Origin: JBFWUM01 sp050247255
GTDB lineage: Bacteria > Acidobacteriota > Vicinamibacteria > Vicinamibacterales > UBA2999
DNA: 48,009 nucleotides
Assembly (NCBI GenBank): GCA_050247255.1
Contig: JBFWUM010000031.1
Coordinates: 1-48,009, forward strand
Reading direction: 5' to 3'
Both the position numbers and the translations under genes were made by a program. The notes under the pieces were generated by a model. That model ran no database searches. It worked only from the letters and a program-made list of their open reading frames with translations, and was not told where the DNA came from. Shown here piece after piece: positions 36,576-44,795 of this stretch (the first letter of the stretch is position 1; each line of letters opens with the position of its first letter).

Positions 36576-39500
36576 TGCACACCCCCTTCGAAGGTGGCGG
36601 AGCCCGCGCCCGCCGGCCCATCCCACTCGACCACCCACTGCCACGCACCGGCCATGCCGAACTCGCCGGTGACGGCGTACCGCCCAGGCGCGTCCGTTCG
36701 CTGCACGTCGAGGCTGCCGGACATGGTCATCCCGGGCATCGGCATGCTGGCCGCCGCTCGCGCCCGGCCCACGTCCACGAGGGTGCCGCCACCGACCCGG
36801 CGGAACTCGAGGACGAACCGGTTGCGACCCTGCGTGAGGGCGCCACCCGGCGCACGCAGCACGACCTCCAGCGCACCGGCCTGGACGGTCTGCACGACGG
36901 GCATGGCATCCGGCTCTGTGGCGTCGGGCATCCGCGACCGCAGGAACCAGCTGGCCAGCGCCACGCCGGCCACGCCCAGGACGACGACCGCCCACAGACC
37001 GGCTCTCGACGTCCGGGCCGAGTCATCGGCCCCGCCGGTGTCCGCCGCAGGTTCCGGCTTGAGGCCGAGTTGCCGCTCCCGCAGCCAGCAGAAGATGGCC
37101 GGCGTCACGATCAGCACATGCAGGAGCGACGACACCATGCCGCCGAGCACGGGTGTTGCGAGCGGCTTCATCACCTCGGCGCCCACGCGGTCGCTCCACA
37201 TGAGGGGCAGCAGGCCCGCGACGACCGTCGACACCGTCATCACCTTCGGCCGCAGGCGCAGCAGGGCGCCTTCCATCACCGCCTCGCGGAGCGCGGTGCG
37301 CGTCAGCACGCCGCCGAGGGCCACACGCTTCCGCGCCACGGCCTCCTCCAGGTAGATCACCATCACCACGCCCGTCTGCACGGCGGTGCCGAAGAGCGCA
37401 ATGAAGCCGACCCAGACGGCGACCGAGAAGTTGTAGCCAAGCGCCCACAGCAGGTAGACCCCGCCCGAGAGCGCGAACGGCACCGCGAGCAGCACGTGGG
37501 CCGCTTCGGCAAGCGAGCGGTACGTCAGGTAGAGCAGCACGAAGATCACGACGAGCACGATCGGCAGCACGACCTGCAGGCGTGCGCGGGCACGCTCCTG
37601 GTTCTCCCAGCGGCCGCTCCAGCCGATGTAGTAGCCGGGCGGCAACGGCACGTGTCTCGCCACCGCCGCTTTCGCTTCGGCGACAAAGCCCCCGACGTCG
37701 CGCCCCTGCACGTTGAGCAGGACGGTCGCCAGCAGCAGCCCGTTTTCCGACGAGATCATCGCCGGCCCATTGACCTGAGTGACGCGGGCCACCTGCCCGA
37801 GCGGCACCTGAAGCCCCTGTGGGGACGCCACGAGCACCGCGCCGAGCGCCGCGGGATCCGCACGGTGCTCCGGGGCATAGCGCACGCGGATCGGCACGCG
37901 ACGGCGGCCCTCGATCGTGACGCCGAGCACGGTCTCCCCGACCGCGTGCTCGATGACGCGCTGGATGTCCGAGACTCCAATGCCGTAGCGCGCAGCGGCC
38001 TCGCGGTCGATGTCGATGTTCAGGTACTGGCCACTGGTAACCGGCTCGGGATAGACGCCGCCGGCGCCCGGCACCTTCGTCACCACGTCGCCCACGCGCC
38101 GGGCCAGGTCCTCAAGCACGTCGAGGTCCGCGCCAAACACCTTCACGCCGACCTCGGATCGAATGCCCGTGGTGAGCATGTCGATCCGGTTGACGATGGG
38201 CATCGTCCAGATGTTGGAGACGCCCGGCAACTGCGCCGCGCGGCCCATCTCGCCGCGCAGGTCGTCCAGGGTCTTGCCCGGCCGCCACTGGTCCTTCGGC
38301 TTCAGGTGGACGATCGTCTCGGTCATGTTGAGGGGCGCCGGATCCGTGGAGGTATCGGCGCGGCCCACCTTGGCCACGACCGTGGCCACCTCCGGCACGC
38401 TGAGCAGCGCCGTGTTCTGCCTGGCTGCGATGGCCGTGTTCTCCTCCAGCGAAATCGCGGGGTCGGCGATCGGCATGAACATCAGGTCGCCCTCGTCGAG
38501 CGCCGGCATGAACTCGCTGCCGATCTGCCGCGTCAGGGCGAGCGCACCCGCGAAGATGAGCGCCGCCACGCCGACCGCCAGGCCCCGGTGCACGAGCGCA
38601 AAGGTCAGCACGGGACGATAAAGGAACTGCAACCCTCGCATCACAGGGTTCCTGTCCTCGCCGTGCATCTTCCCGCCCAGGAGGAGCGAACACAGTACAG
38701 GCACGAGCGTCACGGCCATCAGCGTGGCGGCCAGCACAGCGGCCGTCTTGGTGAAGGCAAGCGGGTGGAAGAGTTTGCCCTCCTGCCCCGTCAGCGTGAA
38801 CACCGGCACGAAGGCCAGCAGGATGATGGCCATCGAGAAGAACACGGGGCGCCCGACGAGCCGTGTCGAGGTGCGCACCGCCTCCAGGACTTTTCCACGG
38901 TCCTGTGTGTCGATGCCGTGCTGCTCGATGTAGCGGAAGGCGTTCTCGGTCACGACGATGCCCGCGTCCACCAGCACGCCGATCGCGATCGCGATGCCCG
39001 CCAGGCTCATGATGTTGGCGGAGAGGCCCGCGTAGTGCATGGCCAGGAAAGACAACAGCACCGCCAGCGGCAACGGCAGCGTGACGATCAGGATGGACCG
39101 CACGTGCATCAGGAACACGACGTGCGCGAGCGTGACGAGCGCGATCTCCTCGAGCAGTGCGGCACGGAGCGTGTCCACGGCCTGCGCGATGAGTGTGGAC
39201 CGGTCGTAGAACGGCACGATCGTGACGCCGGCCGGCAGCCCCGGCTGAATCTGCGCGATGCGCGCCTTCACGGCGTCAATGACGGTCTTCGTGTTGACGC
39301 CCGACCGGGCGACGACCACGCCGCCCACCGCCTCGTGCGCCCCCTTGACCAGCGACGACACCCGGAAGGCATTCCCGATGTGGACGTCGGCCACGTCGCC
39401 CACGCGGATCGGCACGCCGTCCGCGCCGCCCACCACGACGGCGCGCAGGTCGTCGGCCGAGGTCACCAGGCCCACGCCCCGCACGATGACCCACGCGCCA

Positions 39501-40168
39501 TTCGATTCGAGGACGTTCCCGCCGACGTTCACGTTGCTGTCGCGCACCGCCGAGACCAGCGTGCCGAGCGCCAGGCCATGGGCGCGCAGGCGGTTCGGGT
39601 CCACGTCGATCTGGTACTGCTGCACCTGGCCACCCACGGAGGCCACCTCGGCCACACCGGGCACCGCGTTGAGCTGATAGCGGACGAACCAATCCTGGAG
39701 CGTGCGGAGTTCCTGCTGCGAGTGCGTGGGGCTGTCGAGCGTGTACCAGAACACGTGGCCCACGCCGGTCGCGTCCGGGCCGAGCGTGGGCACCACGCCC
39801 ACCGGGAGGCTCCTGGCCACCAGCGCCAGACGCTCGAGCACGCGCGTCCGCGCGAAGTACAGGTCGACGTCGTCCTCGAAGACCACGTAGACCATCGAGA
39901 ACCCGAAGGCCGACTGCGCGCGAACGACGCGTACGCCGGCCAGCCCCTGCAGGTTCGTGGTCAGTGGGTAGCTGACCTGGTCTTCCACCTCCTGCGGGCT
40001 ATGGCCCGCCCAGTCGGTGAAGACGATCACCTGGTTGTCGGAGAGGTCCGGAATCGCGTCGATGGGCGTGGACCCGAGCGCCCACCAGCCCCACCCGCCG
40101 AGCCCGAGATAGAGCGCCACCACCAGCGCGCGGTTGCGCAGCGCAAGGTCAATCAGCCGGTCGATCAT
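36572..40168 (-). CDS. cusA: CusA-type Cu(I)/Ag(I) RND pump with extra helix and C-terminal YtkA/FixH-like domain (copy B)
   Basis: This 1198-residue paralogue of the 10499-14098 product is very similar over the pump core. It has the same GIAIAIGVLVDAGIVVTENA signature and the same methionine contexts (FMPIADP, LNMTE, IDMLTTG). The thirteenth helix (WAVVVLGVAGVALASWFL) and the periplasmic Met-rich domain (MPMPGMTMSG, AGAWQWVVEWDG) are conserved. The linker between helix 12 and helix 13 differs most (KPEPAADTGGADDS versus GPGAEAAEAAIES). The ATG at 40168 is chosen by match to the family N-terminus. Confidence 0.92.
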   Translation of the reverse strand: MIDRLIDLALRNRALVVALYLGLGGWGWWALGSTPIDAIPDLSDNQVIVFTDWAGHSPQEVEDQVSYPLTTNLQGLAGVRVVRAQSAFGFSMVYVVFEDDVDLYFARTRVLERLALVARSLPVGVVPTLGPDATGVGHVFWYTLDSPTHSQQELRTLQDWFVRYQLNAVPGVAEVASVGGQVQQYQIDVDPNRLRAHGLALGTLVSAVRDSNVNVGGNVLESNGAWVIVRGVGLVTSADDLRAVVVGGADGVPIRVGDVADVHIGNAFRVSSLVKGAHEAVGGVVVARSGVNTKTVIDAVKARIAQIQPGLPAGVTIVPFYDRSTLIAQAVDTLRAALLEEIALVTLAHVVFLMHVRSILIVTLPLPLAVLLSFLAMHYAGLSANIMSLAGIAIAIGVLVDAGIVVTENAFRYIEQHGIDTQDRGKVLEAVRTSTRLVGRPVFFSMAIILLAFVPVFTLTGQEGKLFHPLAFTKTAAVLAATLMAVTLVPVLCSLLLGGKMHGEDRNPVMRGLQFLYRPVLTFALVHRGLAVGVAALIFAGALALTRQIGSEFMPALDEGDLMFMPIADPAISLEENTAIAARQNTALLSVPEVATVVAKVGRADTSTDPAPLNMTETIVHLKPKDQWRPGKTLDDLRGEMGRAAQLPGVSNIWTMPIVNRIDMLTTGIRSEVGVKVFGADLDVLEDLARRVGDVVTKVPGAGGVYPEPVTSGQYLNIDIDREAAARYGIGVSDIQRVIEHAVGETVLGVTIEGRRRVPIRVRYAPEHRADPAALGAVLVASPQGLQVPLGQVARVTQVNGPAMISSENGLLLATVLLNVQGRDVGGFVAEAKAAVARHVPLPPGYYIGWSGRWENQERARARLQVVLPIVLVVIFVLLYLTYRSLAEAAHVLLAVPFALSGGVYLLWALGYNFSVAVWVGFIALFGTAVQTGVVMVIYLEEAVARKRVALGGVLTRTALREAVMEGALLRLRPKVMTVSTVVAGLLPLMWSDRVGAEVMKPLATPVLGGMVSSLLHVLIVTPAIFCWLRERQLGLKPEPAADTGGADDSARTSRAGLWAVVVLGVAGVALASWFLRSRMPDATEPDAMPVVQTVQAGALEVVLRAPGGALTQGRNRFVLEFRRVGGGTLVDVGRARAAASMPMPGMTMSGSLDVQRTDAPGRYAVTGEFGMAGAWQWVVEWDGPAGAGSATFEGGVQ

Positions 40169-40258
40169 GAAATGCCCCCGTTCAAGACGCACGTGCCAAC
40201 AGTCACGCGTCGCCGCACACGGGTCGCGGCCCGTGTACGCAGTGCGCCGGAAGGGGAG

Positions 40259-40660
40259 CTAGACGAGGAAGACGGAGAAGAGGAGGTGCGCGGACACCGA
40301 GGCCGAGCGCACCGGGCTCGACCGGGCCACCGCGGAGACGCTGGTCGCGACAGGCACGGCGAAGCTGAAGCTCGGCGCGGGGACTCGCAGCGCGACGGAC
40401 GTGGCCGTCGCGGCGGGCTCAGGCAGGGCTGAAATCCGGGAAGCCGGCGACAGCGCGCAGCACGGTGGCGTCTGGTGGGGTCCACGCGGCAGTGGCGTGC
40501 CCTCGTCAGACGCCGGCCCATGCGACGGGCAGTCGGGCATGGCAGCGTGCGACGGAGTCACGGCCCCCGGCGCCGCCATGGCTGCCTCACAGGCGCCCGT
40601 CGAATTGAGCACCACGGTGGCCACGATGGCCGCCGCGATTGCCCTCGAGAATCGCCGCAC
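40259..40660 (-). CDS. Small exported Cys-rich protein upstream of cusA (copy B)
   Basis: This 133-residue paralogue of the 14186-14590 product has a signal peptide (SRAIAAAIVATVVLNSTG), CEAAM, AAMPDCPSHG, PPCCA and the terminal HLLFSVFLV. Conservation of these Cys motifs and the tail, with a diverged linker, argues for a real exported protein. The GTG at 40660 is chosen because it starts the signal peptide and gives a length matching the paralogue; GTG 40669 is possible. It is probably the first gene of the cusACB operon, 90 bases before cusA. Confidence 0.65.
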   Translation of the reverse strand: MRRFSRAIAAAIVATVVLNSTGACEAAMAAPGAVTPSHAAMPDCPSHGPASDEGTPLPRGPHQTPPCCALSPASRISALPEPAATATSVALRVPAPSFSFAVPVATSVSAVARSSPVRSASVSAHLLFSVFLV

Positions 40661-40669
40661 GGACCCCAC

Positions 40670-40675
40670 TATATA
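40670..40675 (-). promoter_or_regulatory. Possible -10 element of the copy B cus operon
   Basis: TATATA on the minus strand lies 9 bases before the GTG start at 40660, the same relation as CATAAT in copy A. It would give an essentially leaderless transcript. No convincing -35 is seen. Confidence 0.35.
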
Positions 40676-40729
40676 GGCAAGGTGTCGACAAGGCCATCGC
40701 CATGCCCGCCCGCCCCCATGCACCCCACT

Positions 40730-40764
40730 GGGAAAGTTTCCCGGCGAGCGAAATGATTCGCATG
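40730..40764. promoter_or_regulatory. Conserved 35-bp block with palindrome in the divergent control region (copy B)
   Basis: It contains the perfect palindrome GGGAAAGTTTCCC (40730-40742) and a 5-4-5 inverted repeat GCGAA-ATGA-TTCGC (40748-40761), and ends CGCATG. It aligns without gaps to 14688-14722 in copy A at both ends. It lies about 115 bp upstream of the sigma-54-like element, a normal distance for an enhancer site. Confidence 0.45.
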
Positions 40765-40837
40765 GACGCACAGCCCGCGGCGAACGGCGGTGCCCCAAGA
40801 TGGCGAAAACCGGATGGCAAACCCGCGGCTCGGCATT

Positions 40838-40853
40838 TGGCCCCGCTCTTGCT
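40838..40853 (+). promoter_or_regulatory. Sigma-54-like promoter of the Cys-rich gene (copy B)
   Basis: TGGCCCCGCTCTTGCT has GG at 40839-40840 and GC at 40851-40852 with exactly 10 bases between, and TTGCT at the -12 side. It is the counterpart of 14772-14787. The GTG start follows 22 bases after the -12 GC. Confidence 0.45.
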
Positions 40854-40874
40854 AGGATCCTCAACGAGCCGTCT

Positions 40875-41231
40875 GTGTTTCGAGCAACCGTCCTTTCCCT
40901 TGCGCTGACGTTCGCCGCGAGCCCCAGCGCCTCGGTGTTCTGCGAGGCGTGGTGTGCGCCGGACCCGTCGGCGGAGCACCAGTGCCACCAGGAAGACACC
41001 GGCAGCCCAACCGGCGTGAGCAGCCACGACTCCTGCCAGGACGCAACGCCGGGTACCGCCGTGCTGACACGCGACGAGGCGCACCGACGCCAGTGGGGAA
41101 GTTGGCACGCGGGCATCCTCGCCCCGGCCGCGCTGATCCAGCCCCCGTTCCGCGCTCCGCGCCCGGCCGGACTCCGTACTCGGCCGCCGGCACACCTGAC
41201 GCCGCCCTTCTCACCGCCCCTGCGTATCTGA
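40875..41231 (+). CDS. Small exported Cys-rich protein, divergent from cusA operon (copy B)
   Basis: This 118-residue paralogue of the 14812-15168 product is the same length when started at GTG 40875. The start is fixed by the alignment MFRATVLSLALTFAASPSAS with the other signal peptide and by the promoter-like element just upstream. C23, C27, C37, H38 and C54 are at identical positions, and both proteins end in PLRI. A histidine (H35) and several acidic residues near the cysteines differ from copy A. Function is unknown; a periplasmic copper-binding role is inference. Confidence 0.7.
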   Translation: MFRATVLSLALTFAASPSASVFCEAWCAPDPSAEHQCHQEDTGSPTGVSSHDSCQDATPGTAVLTRDEAHRRQWGSWHAGILAPAALIQPPFRAPRPAGLRTRPPAHLTPPFSPPLRI

Positions 41232-41308
41232 TTCCCTGCTCCGCCGGTCACGTCTGCTGACAGATGCCGGACCGGCCGCAACTCTAGTTGCCCTGTTTCA
41301 CGAACATG

Positions 41309-41330
41309 CCCCTGCGCCGCAGGCGCGGGG
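41309..41330 (+). terminator. Strong hairpin between Cys-rich and helical repeat genes (copy B)
   Basis: CCCC-T-GCGCC pairs with GGCGC-GGGG around a 3-base GCA loop: 9 base pairs with one bulged T. No T-tract follows, so attenuation or RNA protection is as likely as termination. Confidence 0.35.
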
Positions 41331-41352
41331 TGATCGGCTACGCACGTCTTTC

Positions 41353-41369
41353 GGTGACCGCAGGTCACC
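41353..41369. promoter_or_regulatory. Inverted repeat next to the helical repeat gene ribosome site (copy B)
   Basis: GGTGACC-GCA-GGTCACC is a perfect 7-3-7 inverted repeat ending 1 base before ATGAGG, which serves as ribosome site for the ATG at 41383. It is the counterpart of 15237-15252. Confidence 0.45.
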
Positions 41370-41382
41370 CATGAGGTCTGAA

Positions 41383-42078
41383 ATGACACGCACGTCCCTG
41401 TACGCACCCGTTCTGGCGACCCTCCTCGCACTCGTGCTGCCTTTCGGGCTTGGAGCCCAGAGCAAGCCCCAGGCACCCCTCACTGCCGCCGAGATCCAGC
41501 AGCTCATCACGCGCGGCCAGCCCGCCGACCACGGGCGACTGAGCGCGCACTTCACGGCCCTGGCGGATCGGTATGCGGCCGATGCAAAGCGCCACGCCAC
41601 CATGCAGCCAGCCTTCGGCGGGAATGCCAAGCTCGCGCACATGGCGGCCAGCCAGGCGGCGCACTGCAAGCAACTGGCCGCCCGTAACCAGGAGTCCGCG
41701 AACTTGCTTCGCGAGCTCGCGGCTCACCATGCCAAAGAGGCGGCCGGGGCCGCGTCGCAGCCACCGGTGGGGAGTGACCGGTTCCAGGGTGCGCCACGGA
41801 TCCCCTCCGATGCCGAGTTGAGCAAACTCGCCGCCAACGCGTCGTCGGCCGCCGACCACAGCGCGCTGACCGCGTACTTCACAACCATGGCCACGCAGTA
41901 CGAGCGGGAGGCCAAGGAGAGCACGGCGTTCGCGGCCTCGTGGCGCGGCCAGACGCGCATACCGGCGGCGCCCGCACTGGCCGAGCGCTGGGAGCGCCTC
42001 GCCAAGCAGCAGACCGCTGCGGCGGCTGAAGCGCGAGCCGCGGCGAACGCGCATCGGGATCACACCGCCACGAAGTAA
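41383..42078 (+). CDS. Exported helical repeat protein (copy B)
   Basis: This 231-residue paralogue of the 15266-15961 product has a signal peptide ending near GLGAQ and the same two-unit helical pattern: ADHGRLSAHFTALADRYAAD with HCKQLAARNQESANLLREL in unit 1, and ADHSALTAYFTTMATQYERE with RWERLAKQQTAAAAEARAAA in unit 2. The strong conservation over the whole length, unlike that of its Cys-rich neighbour, indicates a structured protein under constraint. The in-frame ATG at 41371 is part of the ATGAGGT ribosome site, so ATG 41383 is preferred. Function unknown. Confidence 0.8.
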   Translation: MTRTSLYAPVLATLLALVLPFGLGAQSKPQAPLTAAEIQQLITRGQPADHGRLSAHFTALADRYAADAKRHATMQPAFGGNAKLAHMAASQAAHCKQLAARNQESANLLRELAAHHAKEAAGAASQPPVGSDRFQGAPRIPSDAELSKLAANASSAADHSALTAYFTTMATQYEREAKESTAFAASWRGQTRIPAAPALAERWERLAKQQTAAAAEARAAANAHRDHTATK

Positions 42079-42154
42079 GCGTCACGCCACCGGAGAGGCC
42101 TGAGCCGCCCGCGACGCCGGCCAGGCCCCCGGGTTCCACTGCAAGGAGACCGTC

Positions 42155-43417
42155 ATGACGCGCCGCTTCGTCGGCCACACCTTGACCGTTCTGGTGATCG
42201 CGGTTACCGGAGGTACGACTCCCGCGTTCGCGCAGGACACGTTCCCCCTGCCGTCCCCGATGACGCTCACCGCTGTCATCCGAATCGCGGGTGAGCGGCG
42301 CGCCGAGATCCAAGCGGCCCGGGCCAGGGCCCTGGCCGCGGAGCAACGCCCGGCCATCGTATCGGCACTGCCGGACCCGATGGTGTCGCCAGCGCTGGAT
42401 CACCTGCCGTTCATGTGGGGCGGCGCGAACTGGAGTGCGACGATCGAGCAGCAGATCCCCGTTTCCGGCATCCGGCGCCACCGCCGGGCGTCTGCGGTGG
42501 CGGACCTTGAGCGCCTGCGCGCCGACACAGGCCGCGCGGGTCTGGATGTGGGCCTGCAGGCCGCCACTGCGTTCCTGATGCTCCAGGAGCGCCGCCGGAC
42601 CCAGGCATTGCTTGAGGAGCAGCGCGCGTTCGCGCGCGATGTCGTAACAGCCGCCAACGCCCGGTATTCCGCCGGCACGGCACCCCAGTCCGACGTGTTG
42701 CGCGCCGAGGTTGAGGTCGCGCGCCTTGAATCGCAGGCACGCGCGCTGGACGGTGAGGTCAGGGGCGCGGAAGCCATGCTGGCGACGAGCCTGGCTCTGG
42801 ACGCCGATACGCCGGTCCCACCTCTGGCGGTGCTCGCGATCGACCAGCCGCCTCCCACATGGCCCTCGATCAGGACAGCGCTGGCCACGAGGCCGGAGCT
42901 GCGCGCCGGTCGAGCAGAGGTGGCGCGCGCCGAGGCCGAGATTGAGGTCATGCGCGACATGTACCGGCCGATGGCCACCATCCGGACCGGGCCCGCCTAC
43001 ACCATGGCCGAAGGAAAGGGCTGGATGGCCATGGTGGGCCTGAGCCTGCCGATCTGGCGCGGCAAGCTGCGCGCCGGCGTGGCGGAGGCACAGGCCATGC
43101 GCGCCATGTCCGAGGCCGACCTTCGCGCGATGGCGCGGATGATCGAGGGGGAGGCGGCGGTGGCGGTGGCACAGGTACAGGCGGCCGGCGCCCGCCAGCG
43201 TGCGCTGACGGGCGACGTGCTGCCAAGGGCTCGCATGGCGATCGACCCGGCTGTTGCGGGGTACGCCGCAGGGCAGCTACCGCTCGTCAGCGTCATCGAG
43301 GCCGTTCAGGCCCTCTGGCAGGTCCAGGGCGACGTGATCGCGGCTGATGTGGAGCTGGGCCTGGCATGGGCCCGGCTGGGGCGCGCCATCGGGTCGTACG
43401 AAGAGGTGCTGCGATGA
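42155..43417 (+). CDS. cusC: TolC-family outer-membrane efflux channel of the third Cus system
   Basis: This 420-residue protein has a signal peptide ending near PAFAQ and one clear pair of efflux repeats (MTLTAVIRIAGERRAEIQAA, PDPMVSPALDHLPFMWGG; IRTALATRPELRAGRAEVAR, LPIWRGKLRAGVAEAQAMRA). It differs strongly from the CusC proteins of the duplicated modules. AAGGAG lies 7 bases before the ATG at 42155. It overlaps the next gene by 4 bases and starts a plus-strand operon with its own adaptor and pump. Confidence 0.88.
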   Translation: MTRRFVGHTLTVLVIAVTGGTTPAFAQDTFPLPSPMTLTAVIRIAGERRAEIQAARARALAAEQRPAIVSALPDPMVSPALDHLPFMWGGANWSATIEQQIPVSGIRRHRRASAVADLERLRADTGRAGLDVGLQAATAFLMLQERRRTQALLEEQRAFARDVVTAANARYSAGTAPQSDVLRAEVEVARLESQARALDGEVRGAEAMLATSLALDADTPVPPLAVLAIDQPPPTWPSIRTALATRPELRAGRAEVARAEAEIEVMRDMYRPMATIRTGPAYTMAEGKGWMAMVGLSLPIWRGKLRAGVAEAQAMRAMSEADLRAMARMIEGEAAVAVAQVQAAGARQRALTGDVLPRARMAIDPAVAGYAAGQLPLVSVIEAVQALWQVQGDVIAADVELGLAWARLGRAIGSYEEVLR

Positions 43418-44790
43418 CACCGTTGTCACGTATGCGGGCCCCCGTCATCTCCCTCGTCTCGGTGGCCGCCACAGCGGGCGCGCTTGTCGGCGCACTCTGG
43501 ATTCAACGCGGACGAGGCGGGTGGCCGTTCACCACGCCGACGGCCGCATCGCCGGTGGACGTCGCGGGAGTCGCGGCGGACCCCGCCGCAGGTGCGACCC
43601 ACGGCCGGATTCCCGTCGATGTCATGGAAGCGACCCGCCAGGCACTCGACATCCAGCTCGAAGTGGTTCGCCGTGAAACCTTGACACAGTCGGTACGCGC
43701 GGTAGCCACCATCGTCCCGGATGAGTCTCGCATCTCACACGTTCACACGCGGGTCGCAGGCTGGGTCGAACAGCTCGACGTCAACACCACCGGTGAGAAG
43801 GTCACAGCCGGACAGCCACTGGCCCGCATCTTCTCGCAGGAGCTCTTCTCGTCCCAGACGGAGTACCTGGCGGCGCGGCGTGCCACAGCGGCATCGGGCA
43901 TTGCCACTGCCGTGATTGCCAGTGGGCGAACGCGCCTGACGGTGCTGGGCATGGCTCCCGCCGAGATTGACGCGATCGAACAGAGCGGCGAGCCGATGCG
44001 CCTGGTGACAGTCGTGGCACCCCGAGACGGTGTTGTCGTCAACCGCGGCATCACCGTCGGCACGTCGGTCGATCCGTCCACCACGCTGCTGACCATTGCC
44101 GACCTGTCGCGCGTCTGGGTGCTTGCCGAAGTCCCGGAAGCCGGCATCACTGCCGTGCGGGTCGGCACGGTTGCCAGGCTGGACTTCCCGGCGTCCGGCC
44201 GTCCGCCGTTCTCCGCGCGGGCCGACTTCGTGTATCCGACGCTGACCGATCGCACACGCACGTTACGCGTCCGTTTCCCGGTGGCGAATGCCAGCGGTGG
44301 CTTGAGGCCAGGCTTGTACGGCACGGCCCTCTTCGAGACTCCAGGACCGCCCGTCATCACGGTGCCTCGCGACGCCGTCGTGGATACGGGCGAACAGCAG
44401 CACGTATTTGTCGCTGCCGGTGACCGCTTCGAGCCGCGAGCGGTCACACTCGGCGTGCAGCTCGCGGAGCGGATCGAGATCCGGAGCGGCCTGGCCGAGG
44501 GCGAACGCGTCGTCGCCGCGGGCGTGTTTCTGCTCGATTCGGAAAGCCGGCTGCGGGCAACAGGCGGTGGCGGTGGACACGCCCATGGGGCACCGGTCTC
44601 TGCAGCCGCGACACCGCAGGCAGCGGGCCAACCCCCGGCGGCCGGGGCCGGAAAGACCGCCGTGCCACCGGGTGCCCCCCACACCGAGCACAGCGAGTCG
44701 CCCAGTGCACCTGGGCCGGCTGGGCAACCGCGTTCAAGCTCGCCTCCCGTGGCGCCGGCACCAGACTCGCACGCCGGTCATCGCGAGTAA
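43414..44790 (+). CDS. cusB: CusB-type adaptor with His-rich C-terminal tail
   Basis: This 458-residue membrane-fusion protein has an N-terminal membrane segment (PVISLVSVAATAGALVGALW), the CusB-like start IVPDESRISHVHTRVAGWVEQL, IFSQELFSSQTEYLAARRAT, and the barrel TIADLSRVWVLAEVPEAGIT. The C-terminal 70 residues are a Pro/Ala/Ser-rich linker with GGGGGHAHGAP, HTEHSES and DSHAGHRE, histidine pairs that could bind metal. There is no cupredoxin domain. The ATG at 43414 overlaps the cusC stop (ATGA). Confidence 0.88.
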   Translation: MTPLSRMRAPVISLVSVAATAGALVGALWIQRGRGGWPFTTPTAASPVDVAGVAADPAAGATHGRIPVDVMEATRQALDIQLEVVRRETLTQSVRAVATIVPDESRISHVHTRVAGWVEQLDVNTTGEKVTAGQPLARIFSQELFSSQTEYLAARRATAASGIATAVIASGRTRLTVLGMAPAEIDAIEQSGEPMRLVTVVAPRDGVVVNRGITVGTSVDPSTTLLTIADLSRVWVLAEVPEAGITAVRVGTVARLDFPASGRPPFSARADFVYPTLTDRTRTLRVRFPVANASGGLRPGLYGTALFETPGPPVITVPRDAVVDTGEQQHVFVAAGDRFEPRAVTLGVQLAERIEIRSGLAEGERVVAAGVFLLDSESRLRATGGGGGHAHGAPVSAAATPQAAGQPPAAGAGKTAVPPGAPHTEHSESPSAPGPAGQPRSSSPPVAPAPDSHAGHRE

Positions 44791-44795
44791 CGGCG

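Larger units (their letters stand above)
33706..42078. repeat. Copper module, copy B (duplicate of 7621-15961)
   Basis: Six genes are in the same order and orientation as in copy A, with matching 4-base gene overlaps (cusA/cusC/cusB), similar intergenic lengths, and equal lengths for the two plus-strand proteins (118 and 231 residues). Numerous synonymous differences show that the copies are not recent identical duplicates. Confidence 0.9.

Noticed and set aside
36575..40432. Very long open frame on the plus strand antisense to cusA copy B (and similar ones at 12161-14407 and 10409-12160).
   Set aside because: It mirrors the cusA coding frame in high-GC DNA. The translation is dominated by Arg, His, Asp and Pro with no family pattern, while the minus-strand frame is a clear RND pump.
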